Assembly (NCBI GenBank): GCA_021828445.1 | Contig: JAJZJD010000066.1 | Coordinates: 1-5,738 of the forward strand | Direction of reading: 5' to 3' | Length of the DNA stretch: 5,738 bases | Source: a bacterium | GTDB taxonomy: Bacteria; SZUA-79; Acidulodesulfobacterales; Acidulodesulfobacteraceae | Shown here: positions 5,350 to 5,738 of the stretch, in pieces | Layout of the letters: each line of letters begins with the position of its first letter | How positions within the stretch are numbered: position 1 is the stretch's first letter | Notes under the pieces: model-generated | What the model was told of the DNA's origin: nothing | The model's database searches: none | What the model saw: the letters and a program-made list of their open reading frames with translations, nothing else | Position numbers and translations under genes: made by a program

Positions 5350-5738
5350 TTAATTTTTTGCGCTTTCTACGATATTTTTAGCTATTAATTTATTGGAATA
5401 AAACGATAAGTGGATATAACTGCCTACCGTATTTAAAATATTATACCCTTCCGGCTTAAATATACCCGGAGCGCTTATGCTTTCGTATTCCATTACGTTT
5501 CTGCAATCTTTAAAACCGCCGTAATAATTGCTGCTGCCGGAAGCGTCCTTATTATCCGCGCCGCCGCCGTTTCCGTTTCCGGTAGTCCCGATAAGTTTGG
5601 AATAATGAAACTCGTGCCCGTTAACCGTCAAACCGGCTTCGCCCAGAAACGTTTTTTCTTTGAGCCTGACGGTTCTGTATCCCAGCGAAAGCCCGCCTTT
5701 ATCCATAGAAGCTCGGAACGGAAAAATACCGGCGGCGG
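5350..5738 (-). CDS. cbiA: Cobyrinate a,c-diamide synthase, C-terminal part (cut by window edge)
   Basis: The reading frame is open to the window edge, so this is the last 128 residues of a longer gene. The ATG at 5706 is internal, since in-frame codons above it read AAGIFPFRAS, matching the family's G-x-L/F-P-x-R-A-x-M block. CbiA/CobB uses ATP and glutamine to amidate the a and c carboxylates of cobyrinate in cobamide synthesis. The visible part belongs to the glutamine amidotransferase domain: LGYRTVRL, then FLGEAGLTVNGHEFHYS with the second histidine as the likely catalytic one, and the closing SYIHLSFYSN. The nucleophilic cysteine and the ATP-binding domain lie outside the window. Between HEFHYS and VMEYES is an unusual Gly/Asn/Ser-rich stretch. 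The gene is first in the visible cbiA - thiC-like - ftsB string. Confidence 0.88.
   Translation of the reverse strand, partial: AAGIFPFRASMDKGGLSLGYRTVRLKEKTFLGEAGLTVNGHEFHYSKLIGTTGNGNGGGADNKDASGSSNYYGGFKDCRNVMEYESISAPGIFKPEGYNILNTVGSYIHLSFYSNKLIAKNIVESAKN

Overview
The window looks like a stretch of chromosome from an AT-rich, Gram-negative-type anaerobe, perhaps a deltaproteobacterial relative. I infer this from an RNase G of the E. coli type, a short-form ThiC-family radical enzyme, a CbiA-type cobamide amidase, an FtsB/DivIC protein, a SPOR-domain protein and dispersed REP-like intergenic repeats. No rRNA, tRNA, transposase, phage gene or CRISPR array is visible, and the species cannot be named from this sequence alone.

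Layout, left to right. Positions 1-138 hold a perfect 36-bp tandem array of a REP-like repeat that runs into the 3' end of a minus-strand 2-Cys peroxiredoxin gene (133-759). The peroxiredoxin leader (760-863) contains a strong Shine-Dalgarno site, a perfect 26-nt palindrome, a Fur/PerR-like box and a good sigma70-type promoter. A minus-strand pair follows: a 61-residue four-cysteine protein (1647-1832) and, one base after its stop, a TTG-started membrane-anchored SPOR protein (1010-1645). An AT-rich divergent region (1833-2071) separates this pair from rng (RNase G, 2072-3607, plus strand). A second cluster of REP-like repeats (3616-3692) fills the gap between the convergent ends of rng and ftsB. 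The right part is a minus-strand gene string: the C-terminal part of cbiA (5350 to the window edge), a thiC/bzaF-family gene (4007-5305) and ftsB (3697-4035), which overlaps the end of the thiC-like gene by 29 nt.

How the genes fit together. cbiA makes cobyrinate a,c-diamide for the corrin ring. The ThiC-family gene directly behind it either makes the thiamin pyrimidine (ThiC) or, as the neighbourhood suggests, could make the 5-hydroxybenzimidazole lower ligand of a cobamide (BzaF). This is the most interesting functional question in the window. FtsB and the SPOR protein both belong to the division/peptidoglycan machinery but are in different transcription units. The peroxiredoxin appears to be a separately regulated oxidative-stress gene.

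I see no evidence for a wholly new defence or mobile system. The points that most deserve checking are the BzaF-versus-ThiC identity, the operator and palindrome in front of the peroxiredoxin gene, the repeat that seems to supply the peroxiredoxin stop codon, and the small cysteine protein paired with the SPOR gene.
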